From an uncultured Pelagibacteraceae bacterium (GTDB lineage Bacteria > Pseudomonadota > Alphaproteobacteria > Pelagibacterales > Pelagibacteraceae), in NCBI GenBank assembly GCA_902557585.1, contig CACEBA010000003.1, positions 1-42,322 of the forward strand: DNA of 42,322 nucleotides. Direction: 5' to 3'. Under the pieces are notes generated by a model. It had not been told where the DNA came from. It made no database searches and saw nothing but the letters and a program-made list of their open reading frames with translations. The translations under genes and the position numbers were made by a program. This document shows positions 8,443 to 17,209 of the stretch, in pieces (position 1 is the stretch's first letter; each line of letters opens with the position of its first letter).

Positions 8443-8717
8443 TGTTTTTAATTAATTGTCCCTATTGTGGAGAAAGAGATCAGCAAGAATTTAAGGCTGG
8501 TGGAGAAGCTCATATTGAAAGACCTAAACAACCAACTGAATTAAGTGATGATGAATGGGCAGAATATTTATTTATGAGAAAGAATATTAAAGGTGTTCAG
8601 TTTGAAAGATGGAATCATGCACATGGTTGCCGTAAATGGTTTAATATGGTTAGAGATACATCTAATGATCAAATAAAAGCAATTTATAAAATGGGTGAAA
8701 AACCGCCTCCACAATAA
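8442..8717 (+). CDS. soxD: Sarcosine oxidase delta subunit
   Basis: This small zinc-binding subunit of heterotetrameric sarcosine oxidase has 91 residues, a normal size. The zinc ligands seen in crystal structures of the family are all present: Cys6 and Cys9 in INCPYCG, His59 in WNHAHG and Cys63 in GCRKWF. ELSDDEWAEYLFMRKN is another conserved block. The ATG at 8442 reuses the last base of the soxB stop (TAATG). The downstream soxA ATG follows after one base. Confidence 0.95.
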   Translation: MFLINCPYCGERDQQEFKAGGEAHIERPKQPTELSDDEWAEYLFMRKNIKGVQFERWNHAHGCRKWFNMVRDTSNDQIKAIYKMGEKPPPQ

Positions 8718-8718
8718 T

Positions 8719-11700
8719 ATGAGCCAAAATTTAAGAGTAAAATCAAGTGAATTTATTGATGAGACGCATAGGATTTCTTTTAAGTTTGATGGAAAGACAT
8801 ACTATGGGTTTAAAGGAGATACTTTAGCTTCCGCTTTAATTGCAAATAATGTTCATTTAGTTGGTAGAAGTTTTAAATATCATCGACCAAGAGGTATTAT
8901 GACATCAGGTTCTGAGGAACCCAATGCAATAGTTCAAATAAATCCTAACTCAAATATTACTGAACCAAATGCAAGAGCAACAGAAATAGAAATTTATGAG
9001 GGTTTAGAAGCATCTAGTCAAAATTGTTGGCCCAGTGTTAATTTTGATATAGGTGGAATAAACAACTTTCTAGCTCCCTTCTTGCCCGCAGGCTTTTATT
9101 ATAAAACTTTTATGTGGCCTAAGAGTTTTTGGGAAAAGTATGAATTCTTTATTAGACATTCTGCAGGTTTGGGTAAGTCTCCAACTAATAGAGACCCTGA
9201 TATATATGACCATAGAAATATACATTGTGATGTATTGGTTGTTGGTGCCGGTATATCTGGAATATTAGCAGCAAAAAATGCAGCTAAAAATAATTTCAAA
9301 ACATTACTTTTAGACGAAAAAAATGAACTTGGTGGATCAACAATTTTTGAAATAAATGAAGAGAATAAAATTAATAACAAGTTAGCGTCGGAATGGTTAA
9401 AAAAAGAAATTAGTGAGCTTAAAAATATTAAAAATCTTGAGATTAAAACTAGAACTAGTGTTGCTGCGTATCATCAATATAATTATCTACTTGCTAGAGA
9501 AAATTTAACTGATCATTTAGAGAAAAAAGACAAGAAAAATAAAATTAGACAAAGACTTCTTAAAATAAGAGCTAAAAAAGTGATTTTGGCAACTGGCGCT
9601 CTAGAAAGACCATTGATATTTAATAATAATGATAGACCTGGAATTATTCTCTCATCTGCTATAAAAAAATATAATAATTTTTATGGTGTTGCATGCGGAA
9701 CTAAAACTATTTTTTTTACAAATAATGATAGTGCTTATGAAAGTGCTTTAGCATTACACAATAAGGGACTTAATGTTGAAGCTATTATTGATATCAGGGA
9801 AAATTCTAATAGTAGAATAATAAAAAAAATTAATGATGCTGGTATAAAAATATACTGGTCACACTCAATTGTTGATACTACTGGGTACAAAAGATTAAGT
9901 AGTGTATCTATAATGAAACTATCAAATGATGGAACATCAGTTACTGGAAGTAAAATTTCAATTTCCTGTGATTGCTTAGGTATTGCTGGTGGTTGGACGC
10001 CTGCTGTACATCTATATACACAATCTGGAAGTAAGCTAACTTTTGATGAAGAACGAAAAATTTTTATCCCCAAAAATAACACAGCACAACAAATAAGTGT
10101 TGGGTCTTGTGCTGGTGATTTTGAGCTTGATGAAATAATTAAAAATTTAAATTCTAAATTAAAAATTTTTTTAAATATTAATAATTCTGATTTTGAGGAT
10201 ATTGCTATAGAAAACGATCATGATACATCGAAAAGAAATATTTGGCTTTTACCCTCTGACAAGCCTATTGGTAAAACTACACCATTTGTTGATTATCAAA
10301 ATGATGCTACAGCAAAAGATATAAAATTAGCACTCAGAGAGGGTTTTAGATCAATCGAGCATGTTAAAAGGTACACGACAACTGGAATGGGTACAGATCA
10401 AGGTAAACTTGGAAACATGCATGCTTTAGGAATTATTGCCGATATAGCAGGTGTAAAAATGGGTGAATTAGGAACAACTACTTTTAGACCACCCTACACT
10501 CCTTTAACATTTGGAACTATTGTTGGAAGAAATGTTGGAGAGTTTTTTGATACTTTCAGAAGAACTCCCATGAATGATTGGCATGTTAAAAATAAAGCAA
10601 AATTTGAAAATGTTGGTCAGTGGAAAAGAGCTTGGTATTACCCAATCAATGGAGAAACTATGCATCAAGCGGTGCAAAGAGAGAGTAAAGCTGCAAGACA
10701 AAGTGCTGGAATATTAGATGCTTCAACTTTAGGTAAAATCGATATTCAGGGAAGTGATGCATCGGAATTTTTAAATAGAGTTTATACTAACGCATGGTCA
10801 AAGCTTGCTATAGGTAAATGTCGATATGGATTAATGCTTAATGAAGACGGCATGGTTTATGATGATGGTGTTACGACAAGATTGGGTGAAAATCATTACA
10901 TTATGACTACTACAACAGGAGGAGCTGCAAACGTTTTAGGTAAACTTGAAGATTATCTTCAAACTGAATGGCCAGAATTGGATGTGTATTTAACATCTGT
11001 TACAGATCATTTTGCAACCGCTAGTTTGTGCGGACCTAATAGTAAAAAAATTTTAAATAAAATTATTCCTGATTTAAATTTATCAGATGATAATTTTCCA
11101 CACATGTCATTTAAAGAGGTATTGATTGATAAAATCAAATGTAGAGTAATGAGAATAAGTTTTACAGGTGAACTGAGTTACGAAATTAATGTACCAGCAA
11201 GTTATGGAGAGGCTGTATGGAAAAAATGTATAGAGGCTGGAAAAGAATTTAATATTACTCCATATGGAACAGAGACAATGCATTTATTAAGAGCAGAAAA
11301 AGGTTTTATAATTGTAGGCCAAGATACCGATGGAACAATGACACCTATTGATCTTCAAATGGACTGGATTGTAAGTAAGAAAAAATATGACTTTATTGGA
11401 AAAAGATCGCTTTATAGATCTGACACAATGAAAGAAAATAGAAAACAACTAGTAGGTTTATTGACTGAAGATCCGAATATTGTTTTAGAAGAAGGTGCTC
11501 AAATTGTTTCTGAATTAAATCAAAAACCAGTTGAAATGCTCGGTCATGTAACATCAAGTTATTTCAGCCCAAATCTTAATAAATCAATTGCATTAGCAGT
11601 TGTTAAAGACGGAAAAAATATGAAAGGTAAAAAACTTTTCATTCCAATGGAAAATAAAAATATTAGTGTCACGGTTTCAAATACTATTTTTTATGATGAA

Positions 11701-11724
11701 GAAAATAAGAGGATAAATGCTTAA
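8719..11724 (+). CDS. soxA: Sarcosine oxidase alpha subunit
   Basis: This large subunit binds NAD+ and the folate co-substrate. I chose the ATG at 8719 (MSQNLRVKSSEF, 1001 residues), one base after the soxD stop; an in-frame ATG at 8695 would add eight residues and overlap soxD by 23 bases. An N-terminal ferredoxin-like segment (SFKYHRPRGIMTSGSEEPNA) precedes the Rossmann motif VLVVGAGISGILAA around residue 172. The C-terminal third from about residue 633 is a GcvT-like folate-binding domain (GILDASTLGKIDIQG, LLRAEKGFIIVGQDTDG), where the methyl carbon is passed to tetrahydrofolate. The full length matches the roughly 1000-residue family. Its stop is overlapped by soxG for eight bases. Confidence 0.95.
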   Translation: MSQNLRVKSSEFIDETHRISFKFDGKTYYGFKGDTLASALIANNVHLVGRSFKYHRPRGIMTSGSEEPNAIVQINPNSNITEPNARATEIEIYEGLEASSQNCWPSVNFDIGGINNFLAPFLPAGFYYKTFMWPKSFWEKYEFFIRHSAGLGKSPTNRDPDIYDHRNIHCDVLVVGAGISGILAAKNAAKNNFKTLLLDEKNELGGSTIFEINEENKINNKLASEWLKKEISELKNIKNLEIKTRTSVAAYHQYNYLLARENLTDHLEKKDKKNKIRQRLLKIRAKKVILATGALERPLIFNNNDRPGIILSSAIKKYNNFYGVACGTKTIFFTNNDSAYESALALHNKGLNVEAIIDIRENSNSRIIKKINDAGIKIYWSHSIVDTTGYKRLSSVSIMKLSNDGTSVTGSKISISCDCLGIAGGWTPAVHLYTQSGSKLTFDEERKIFIPKNNTAQQISVGSCAGDFELDEIIKNLNSKLKIFLNINNSDFEDIAIENDHDTSKRNIWLLPSDKPIGKTTPFVDYQNDATAKDIKLALREGFRSIEHVKRYTTTGMGTDQGKLGNMHALGIIADIAGVKMGELGTTTFRPPYTPLTFGTIVGRNVGEFFDTFRRTPMNDWHVKNKAKFENVGQWKRAWYYPINGETMHQAVQRESKAARQSAGILDASTLGKIDIQGSDASEFLNRVYTNAWSKLAIGKCRYGLMLNEDGMVYDDGVTTRLGENHYIMTTTTGGAANVLGKLEDYLQTEWPELDVYLTSVTDHFATASLCGPNSKKILNKIIPDLNLSDDNFPHMSFKEVLIDKIKCRVMRISFTGELSYEINVPASYGEAVWKKCIEAGKEFNITPYGTETMHLLRAEKGFIIVGQDTDGTMTPIDLQMDWIVSKKKYDFIGKRSLYRSDTMKENRKQLVGLLTEDPNIVLEEGAQIVSELNQKPVEMLGHVTSSYFSPNLNKSIALAVVKDGKNMKGKKLFIPMENKNISVTVSNTIFYDEENKRINA

Positions 11725-12280
11725 TTATAAAACAGCAACAAATGAGGAAATTAATTACAATGATATAGTTGTGAAAGAAATTTCACCTACAATGAAGTTA
11801 AATTTAAGAGGTAAAAAAAGAGAATTCTTTACAAATATTGGTAAAAATTTAAATCTTCTTCTTCCAACAGAAGCTAATACCTCAACAATCAGTGATAAAT
11901 TAACAGCTATTTGGCTTAGTCCAGATGAATGGATGATAGTGACTAACGATGAGATAAAAAAAGATACAAATGAATATCAGTTAAATGAAATACTTTTTAA
12001 TAATATATCCAAAAATAATTTAGGTGCTGTAATTGATGTGACTGATCAATTTGTTCAATTAGAAATTAAAGGAAAAAATATATACGAAATATTTTCATCA
12101 GGAAGTCCATATAATTTTAATGAATTCAAAAATAAAAAAGGTTCATCAGTGCAAACTATTCTTAATCATATAGATGTTATAGCTCACAATAAAGGAGATC
12201 AAATTGTTAATTTATTTGTTAGAAGATCTTTTGCTGAACACCTTTGGGCCTGGATTGAAGATAGTGCTTCTAGACTATAA
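11717..12280 (+). CDS. soxG: Sarcosine oxidase gamma subunit
   Basis: This fourth subunit of the tetrameric sarcosine oxidase belongs to the GcvT-like fold family and has 187 residues. WLSPDEWMIVT, AVIDVTDQFVQLEIKG and the C-terminal LFVRRSFAEHLWAWIEDSA are typical SoxG blocks. The ATG at 11717 overlaps the soxA end by eight bases and is preceded by AAGAGG at 11707-11712, one of the clearer Shine-Dalgarno-like sites in this window. It closes the soxBDAG operon and is convergent with the nuclease gene across two bases. No transporter or dimethylglycine dehydrogenase gene lies next to the operon here. Confidence 0.9.
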   Translation: MLNYKTATNEEINYNDIVVKEISPTMKLNLRGKKREFFTNIGKNLNLLLPTEANTSTISDKLTAIWLSPDEWMIVTNDEIKKDTNEYQLNEILFNNISKNNLGAVIDVTDQFVQLEIKGKNIYEIFSSGSPYNFNEFKNKKGSSVQTILNHIDVIAHNKGDQIVNLFVRRSFAEHLWAWIEDSASRL

Positions 12281-12282
12281 AA

Positions 12283-12810
12283 TTAGTTTTTTCTTCTAAA
12301 ATTCCAAGGCATTTCAAACGTACCCTGCCAAATACCAAGTTTATCATTCTTTGCATTTATTTCATCTGAAATATATTTTTTAGAATATTTTCTATAAGCA
12401 ACTGCATAACCATGTGATACTAACCAAGAATTGAGATTTTCGTTTCTTTTATAACATTCTCCAATAAACCTACTATATCTATCAACATCTTTTATCTTAC
12501 ACTTTATAATTTGATTATTTATTTTTTTTATTAACATATTGGTAGAAACATGTCCGCATAAATAGTTCTTAGTAAAAGAAAAATTACCAATTATTAGGTA
12601 AGACTTTTTACATGTTTGTTTTTTTTCTGGAGCATCTATTCCATACAACCTAATTTTTTTAGAATTTATTTTAATTGTATCTCCATCTATAATTTTCGCG
12701 TAACCACTAATAACTTTAACTTGCTCTGATTTAACATCATTATAAGTAAATAAGAAAACAATGAAGCAAATTAAAATCATTATTAAAACTTTTTTTTTTG
12801 TAAAAAACAT
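12283..12810 (-). CDS. Exported thermonuclease-family (SNase-like) nuclease
   Basis: This is a small secreted or periplasmic staphylococcal-nuclease-fold protein of 175 residues that likely cuts DNA or RNA outside the cytoplasm. Residues 1-29 form a basic start and a hydrophobic stretch, a signal peptide or N-terminal anchor. The SNase core follows: IIDGDTIKI (40-48), RLYGIDAPE (54-62) and DRYSRFIGECY (110-120). Arg54, Glu62 and Arg114 match the catalytic Arg-Glu-Arg spacing of the family, so it is probably active. NSWLVSHGYAVAYRKY is another conserved block. Uptake of nucleic-acid phosphorus or nucleosides is a plausible role but is inference. It is last in the minus-strand run headed by gatC. 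Confidence 0.88.
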   Translation of the reverse strand: MFFTKKKVLIMILICFIVFLFTYNDVKSEQVKVISGYAKIIDGDTIKINSKKIRLYGIDAPEKKQTCKKSYLIIGNFSFTKNYLCGHVSTNMLIKKINNQIIKCKIKDVDRYSRFIGECYKRNENLNSWLVSHGYAVAYRKYSKKYISDEINAKNDKLGIWQGTFEMPWNFRRKN

Positions 12811-12831
12811 TTTTAAATAATTTTAACTAAT

Positions 12832-14169
12832 CTAAACATTCACTAATTTATTTTTTATATAATATTTAACATATAAGAATAAGATAATTGATATAGACCA
12901 TTGAAAAATGGCCCAAATATAAAAAAATGTTTTAAAATCTGCATTAATATATCTAGCAATGTAAAATGATAAAATTGGTACTATAACATTTCTTGCAAGA
13001 TTATTTACCATTGCTTTTTCTGATTTTTTTAAAGCCATAAAAAAACCATTGGATAAAAAGAAAATTGGATAAGCTGGTAAAATGAAAGCTGATATTTTCA
13101 AATACATTGAACCAAAAGCAATTACTTCAGAATTAGAAGAGAAAAATCTAGGTACAAAATCAGAAGTTAAATATATAAGTCCTCCTGCAAATAACATTAG
13201 ATACAAGCCATATTTTACTGATGTAAAATAAGATTGTTCAACGCGTTTATAATGTTTTGCTCCAATATTTTGAGAAATTATAGATATAATTGCTGTATTA
13301 ATTCCTAATATAGGAAGTAGTACAACCTGTTCAATTCTAGTAGCTGATCCATAACCAGCAACAGCATATTCACTTGAAAATCCAACGTAAGTAAAAACAA
13401 TAGCTGCTGCAACAGAGTAGCCTAAAATAGCAATAGTTATTGGCATAGATTGAAAGAAAATATTACTTAGGAAAAAAAATTTTACTTTAAAATAATTAAA
13501 AGTAATTTTCTTTATTCTTTCATTAATTAATATTTTTCTAAGTACAATTAAAAGAGAAACAAATTGAGCTATTAGAGTTGCAACACCGATTCCTGTAATT
13601 CCTAATGCTGGTATAAATAAAAAACCAAAAATTAAAACAGGATTTAAGACTATATTTAAAAAAAATGATAGAATAAGAGCATTTCTATATGTTACCGTAT
13701 CCCCTTCAGCATGTAAAAAAGAATTTAACGCTACTACTAAAATAAACAAAATTGTGCCTAAAAAAATTACATTTATATATTTTAGTCCAAGACTAGTTAC
13801 TTCTTTAGTGGAATTCATTAATAAAAATACTTTTTCACCAAAACTAAAACCAAGTATTGATACGATGAACGAAATAATTACTGCATAGAAAATTACGTTT
13901 ACAAAATAACTTAAAACATTTTTTTCATTTTTCTCTCCTATACTACTGCCTATCAAAGATGTACCAGCTACAGTTACACCAATAGATGTTGCAATTATTA
14001 TAAAGAATATAGGAAATGACTTAGTTAAAGCTGAAAGGGCTTCTGGAGATATTTTTCCAGCATAAAAAGTATCAACTATTGTATAAAGTGTTTGAAAAAG
14101 TGTTCCTATACTTGCAGGTATAGCAAGCTTTCTAACTAATGTTGAAACTTCATCTTTTAATAAATTCAT
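12832..14169 (-). CDS. MATE family multidrug/cation antiporter
   Basis: This is an inner-membrane Na+ or H+-coupled exporter with 445 residues, normal length and about twelve hydrophobic segments in two related halves. The N-terminal half carries the family hallmarks: PASIGTLFQTLYTIVDTFYAG (18-38), which I split as PASIGTLFQT plus LYTIVDTFYAG, then IGVTVAGTSLIGSSIGE. The second half has AVAGYGSATRIEQVVLLPILG. The substrate cannot be read from sequence; the family exports cationic drugs and metabolites. It lies between the nuclease gene and trhO with gaps of about 20 bases, so co-transcription is likely. Confidence 0.9.
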   Translation of the reverse strand: MNLLKDEVSTLVRKLAIPASIGTLFQTLYTIVDTFYAGKISPEALSALTKSFPIFFIIIATSIGVTVAGTSLIGSSIGEKNEKNVLSYFVNVIFYAVIISFIVSILGFSFGEKVFLLMNSTKEVTSLGLKYINVIFLGTILFILVVALNSFLHAEGDTVTYRNALILSFFLNIVLNPVLIFGFLFIPALGITGIGVATLIAQFVSLLIVLRKILINERIKKITFNYFKVKFFFLSNIFFQSMPITIAILGYSVAAAIVFTYVGFSSEYAVAGYGSATRIEQVVLLPILGINTAIISIISQNIGAKHYKRVEQSYFTSVKYGLYLMLFAGGLIYLTSDFVPRFFSSNSEVIAFGSMYLKISAFILPAYPIFFLSNGFFMALKKSEKAMVNNLARNVIVPILSFYIARYINADFKTFFYIWAIFQWSISIILFLYVKYYIKNKLVNV

Positions 14170-14187
14170 CTAGTATATTAAATGTTA

Positions 14188-15093
14188 TTAATATTCTTTT
14201 TGGAAGATATGTCTTTTTCCAACTTTTTTAGCAAGATTAATTTGCTTTTGTCTCATTCTAAATCTTGTTTTTTGTTGATCTGTTAATTTATCGTGACAAT
14301 TTGGACATGAAACACCCTCTTCATATTTTTCTGAATTTTTATTTTTTGATGAAATTGGATTTCTACAACCACTACAAATAGAATATGATCCTGACTTGAG
14401 ACCATGTTTTAAACTAACTCTGTTATCAAAAACAAAACATTCACCTTTCCATAAACTTTTTCTTTGATCTATCTTTTTCAAATAATTTAAAATTCCACCT
14501 TTTAATTGATAAACATTACTAAAACCTTTTTTTTTTAAATAAACGGAGGCTTTCTCACATCTAATACCACCAGTACAAAACATTGCTATAGGCTGGTTTT
14601 TTTTTAGTTTTCTAAGATATTTTGGAAAATTCCTAAAATTATCAACTCTCGGGTTCACAGAGCCTTTAAATGTGCCAACTTCATGTTCAAAAGGTTTTCT
14701 CACATCAATAACAATTGTTTTTTTATCTTTAATGAGTTTATTCCATTTGTTTGGCTCAACATGACTATCTTTCTTTTGGATCATTTTATTGAGTTTTAGG
14801 TTCATGGGTACAACCTCACTTTTAATTTTCACTTTAGGTTTATGAAAAGGTTGAAATAAACTTTTTGATTTATTAGTGCTATTGAAATCCTTAAATTTCA
14901 AAACCTTTTTTAATTTATTTATAGTCGTTTTAATGTCTAACCTCTTTCCAGAAATAGCACCATTTATCCCCTCTTTTGAAATAATTACTGTTCCTCGAAT
15001 ATTTTTTTTTATTAAAATTTCACTTATTAATTCCTTGTTTTTTTTTAAATATGGAATTTTTATGAACCTGTAGAAACCAAAAACTTCAAACAT
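14188..15093 (-). CDS. trhO: tRNA uridine(34) hydroxylase TrhO (rhodanese domain)
   Basis: TrhO (formerly YceA) makes 5-hydroxyuridine at the tRNA wobble position using oxygen. The 301 residues include an N-terminal acylphosphatase-like domain (TVIISKEGINGAISG) and a rhodanese domain with IVIDVRKPFEHEVGTFKG (127-144). The active-site Cys173 is in FCTGGIRCEKAS. The C-terminus has cysteine pairs (YSICSGCRNP and GVSCPNCHDKL) that look like a zinc site and are found in part of the family. The ATG shares one base with the stop of the upstream methyltransferase gene (TAATG). Older annotations call this a rhodanese-related sulfurtransferase. Confidence 0.92.
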   Translation of the reverse strand: MFEVFGFYRFIKIPYLKKNKELISEILIKKNIRGTVIISKEGINGAISGKRLDIKTTINKLKKVLKFKDFNSTNKSKSLFQPFHKPKVKIKSEVVPMNLKLNKMIQKKDSHVEPNKWNKLIKDKKTIVIDVRKPFEHEVGTFKGSVNPRVDNFRNFPKYLRKLKKNQPIAMFCTGGIRCEKASVYLKKKGFSNVYQLKGGILNYLKKIDQRKSLWKGECFVFDNRVSLKHGLKSGSYSICSGCRNPISSKNKNSEKYEEGVSCPNCHDKLTDQQKTRFRMRQKQINLAKKVGKRHIFQKEY

Positions 15094-15740
15094 TACAATT
15101 TCCTACAAATAGTCATACCATCGCCTAACGGGATTATAATTTTCTCAACTCTCTTATCATTAGATACAAATTGATTAAAATTCTTAATAGTTTCAGTAAT
15201 TTTATCTTCGTTATTTTTTAGTGTTACTTCTCCATACCAAAGGACGTTATCAATTATAATTAAACCACTAGTTTGAAGTAAACTCAAAGATTTTTCATAA
15301 TATTCTTTATAATTTCCTTTATCTGCATCTATAAATATAAGTTCAAATTTTTCTTTAATTTCGACTAAACTCTCTAAAGCTGGTTTAATCAAAGTTGTAA
15401 TTTTGTGTTCCTGTTTGGCTTTCTTAAAAAAATTAATAGCTATTTTATTGGTTTGTTCATTTTTATCTAATGCAATTATCTTGCCATCATCAGGTAATGC
15501 CAAAGACATAGATAAAGTACTTAAACCAGTAAATGTTCCAATTTCTAATATTTTTTTAATATTAGAAACTTTTATAATTAGATGAAGAAACTGACTTTGT
15601 GAAATTGATATTTGCATCCTTTTAATATCACCTAATGATTCATTGTAATTAATTATTTCTTTTTGAACTGGATGAAGACTATGACCATGGTTTAAAATAT
15701 AATCTTGTAGATCTTTTGTAATATTTAGATCTGAACCCAT
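15093..15740 (-). CDS. Class I SAM-dependent O-methyltransferase (caffeoyl-CoA OMT/YrrM-like)
   Basis: This cytoplasmic methyltransferase of 215 residues has motif I EIGTFTGLST (66-75) for SAM, Asp92 at the end of strand 2, and the divalent-metal pattern FIDADKGNY (137-145) with DN at 164-165, as in the catechol/caffeoyl-CoA group. In bacteria some members modify tRNA 5-hydroxyuridine (TrmR/YrrM makes 5-methoxyuridine from ho5U34). The next gene here, trhO, makes ho5U34 and is joined to this one by a one-base stop/start overlap. A TrmR-like role in a two-step U34 modification is therefore a specific and testable inference, not proven. An older generic call is predicted O-methyltransferase. 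Confidence 0.85.
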   Translation of the reverse strand: MGSDLNITKDLQDYILNHGHSLHPVQKEIINYNESLGDIKRMQISISQSQFLHLIIKVSNIKKILEIGTFTGLSTLSMSLALPDDGKIIALDKNEQTNKIAINFFKKAKQEHKITTLIKPALESLVEIKEKFELIFIDADKGNYKEYYEKSLSLLQTSGLIIIDNVLWYGEVTLKNNEDKITETIKNFNQFVSNDKRVEKIIIPLGDGMTICRKL

Positions 15741-15745
15741 AAACT

Positions 15746-17209
15746 TTAAAGTTTTTTCTTCAAAATCTCATTTACTAATTGAGGATTAGCTTTCCCGCCT
15801 GATACTTTCATTACTTGGCCAACAAAAAAACCAAATAATTTGACTTTTCCCGATTTATATTCAGTAGCTTTATCTCTGTTATCATCTATGACTTTATCTA
15901 TTAAAGCTTCTAATGCTTTGGGATCACTTTCTTGTTTTAATCCTTTCTCTTCAACTATTTTTTTTGGATCTTTATCACCTTCCATCATTTGTTCAAAAAC
16001 AGTTTTTGCTATTTTACCAGAAATGGTTCCATCTTTAATTAGATTTATTAATTTTGATAAGTTGCCTGGACTTATGGGACTTTCAGTAATTTCAAGGTTC
16101 TTTTCATTTAAAGCTGCAAATAATTCACCAATTATCCAGTTTGTTGCAAGTTTCACATCTGATTTTTTAATTACATTTTCAAAATAATTTGATGTTTCAA
16201 TGTCTGAAACTAAAATTGTAGCTTCGTAGGGTGTTAATTTAAATTTTTCAATAAATCTTTTTTTCTTTTCATCAGGTAACTCTGGAATTTCTGATTTTAA
16301 GTTTTCAACAAAGGCATCAGAAACTTCGAGAGGTAACAGATCGGGATCTGGAAAATATCTATAATCATGTGCATCTTCTTTTGATCTCATTGATCTTGTT
16401 TCATTTTTTTTAGTATCAAAAAGTCTAGTTTCTTGGTCAATTGATTGACCATCTTCAATTAGATCAACTTGTCTATTTGCTTCATATTCAATTGCCATTT
16501 GCATAAATTTTATTGAATTTACGTTTTTTATTTCGCATCTTGTTCCAAATTCTTTAGTTCCTTTTCTTCTGACAGAAACATTCACATCAGCTCTTAATGA
16601 ACCTTCTTGCATATTTCCATCACAAGTTCCAAGATATCTCATTATTGATCTTAATTTTTTTACATAAGCATTTACTTCATCAGGTGATCTTAAATCTGGC
16701 TTGCTTACAATTTCCATTAAGGCAACACCTGATCTATTAAGATCTACAAAGGTATTTTTTGGGTCCAAATCATGTATACTTTTACCTGCGTCTTGCTCTA
16801 AGTGTAATCTTTCAATACCAACCTCTTTTTGACCATCCGGCATATCTAGTATTACTTTTCCTTCACCAACAATAGGATCTTTAAATTGCGATATTTGATA
16901 TCCTTGTGGAAGATCTGCATAAAAATAATTTTTTCTATCAAAAACAGAACGTTTATTAATTTTAGCTTTCAGTCCTATGCCAGTTTTTATTGCTTGTTTT
17001 ACGCAAAATTCATTAATTACTGGTAGCATACCTGGAAGGGCTGCATCTACTAAACTTACTTGAGTATTAGGTTCTGCACCAAATTTTGTAGATGATGTTG
17101 AAAATAACTTAGACTCTGAAGTAACTTGTGCGTGAACCTCTAGACCAATTACAACCTCATACTGATTATCTTTTCTATTGATTAGATATTCTGATTTGTC
17201 TTTACTCAT
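15746..17209 (-). CDS. gatB: Asp-tRNA(Asn)/Glu-tRNA(Gln) amidotransferase subunit B
   Basis: GatB is the tRNA-binding kinase subunit of GatCAB, which amidates mischarged Glu-tRNA(Gln) and/or Asp-tRNA(Asn). The 487 residues are full length. Blocks include IGLEVHAQ (21-28), [11 protein letters not shown] (99-109) and [16 protein letters not shown] (281-296), with a C-terminal YqeY-like helical domain from about 330. The ATG shares four bases with the gatA stop (ATGA type). Presence of gatCAB implies that the cell lacks GlnRS and/or AsnRS, which cannot be checked in this window. Confidence 0.97.
   Translation of the reverse strand: MSKDKSEYLINRKDNQYEVVIGLEVHAQVTSESKLFSTSSTKFGAEPNTQVSLVDAALPGMLPVINEFCVKQAIKTGIGLKAKINKRSVFDRKNYFYADLPQGYQISQFKDPIVGEGKVILDMPDGQKEVGIERLHLEQDAGKSIHDLDPKNTFVDLNRSGVALMEIVSKPDLRSPDEVNAYVKKLRSIMRYLGTCDGNMQEGSLRADVNVSVRRKGTKEFGTRCEIKNVNSIKFMQMAIEYEANRQVDLIEDGQSIDQETRLFDTKKNETRSMRSKEDAHDYRYFPDPDLLPLEVSDAFVENLKSEIPELPDEKKKRFIEKFKLTPYEATILVSDIETSNYFENVIKKSDVKLATNWIIGELFAALNEKNLEITESPISPGNLSKLINLIKDGTISGKIAKTVFEQMMEGDKDPKKIVEEKGLKQESDPKALEALIDKVIDDNRDKATEYKSGKVKLFGFFVGQVMKVSGGKANPQLVNEILKKKL

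Noticed and set aside
9735..10082. Open frame of 115 codons opposite soxA
   Set aside because: Shadow of the conserved soxA gene with no domain or promoter support.
12272..12292. Possible terminator after soxG (AGACTA / TAGTTT stem followed by T residues)
   Set aside because: The stem is only about six A-U-rich or wobble pairs and overlaps the soxG stop; too weak to call. No convincing intrinsic terminator was found anywhere in the window.
15840..16187. Open frame of 115 codons opposite gatB
   Set aside because: Entirely within conserved gatB coding sequence; composition is that of a reversed gene and no start signal or motif is seen.
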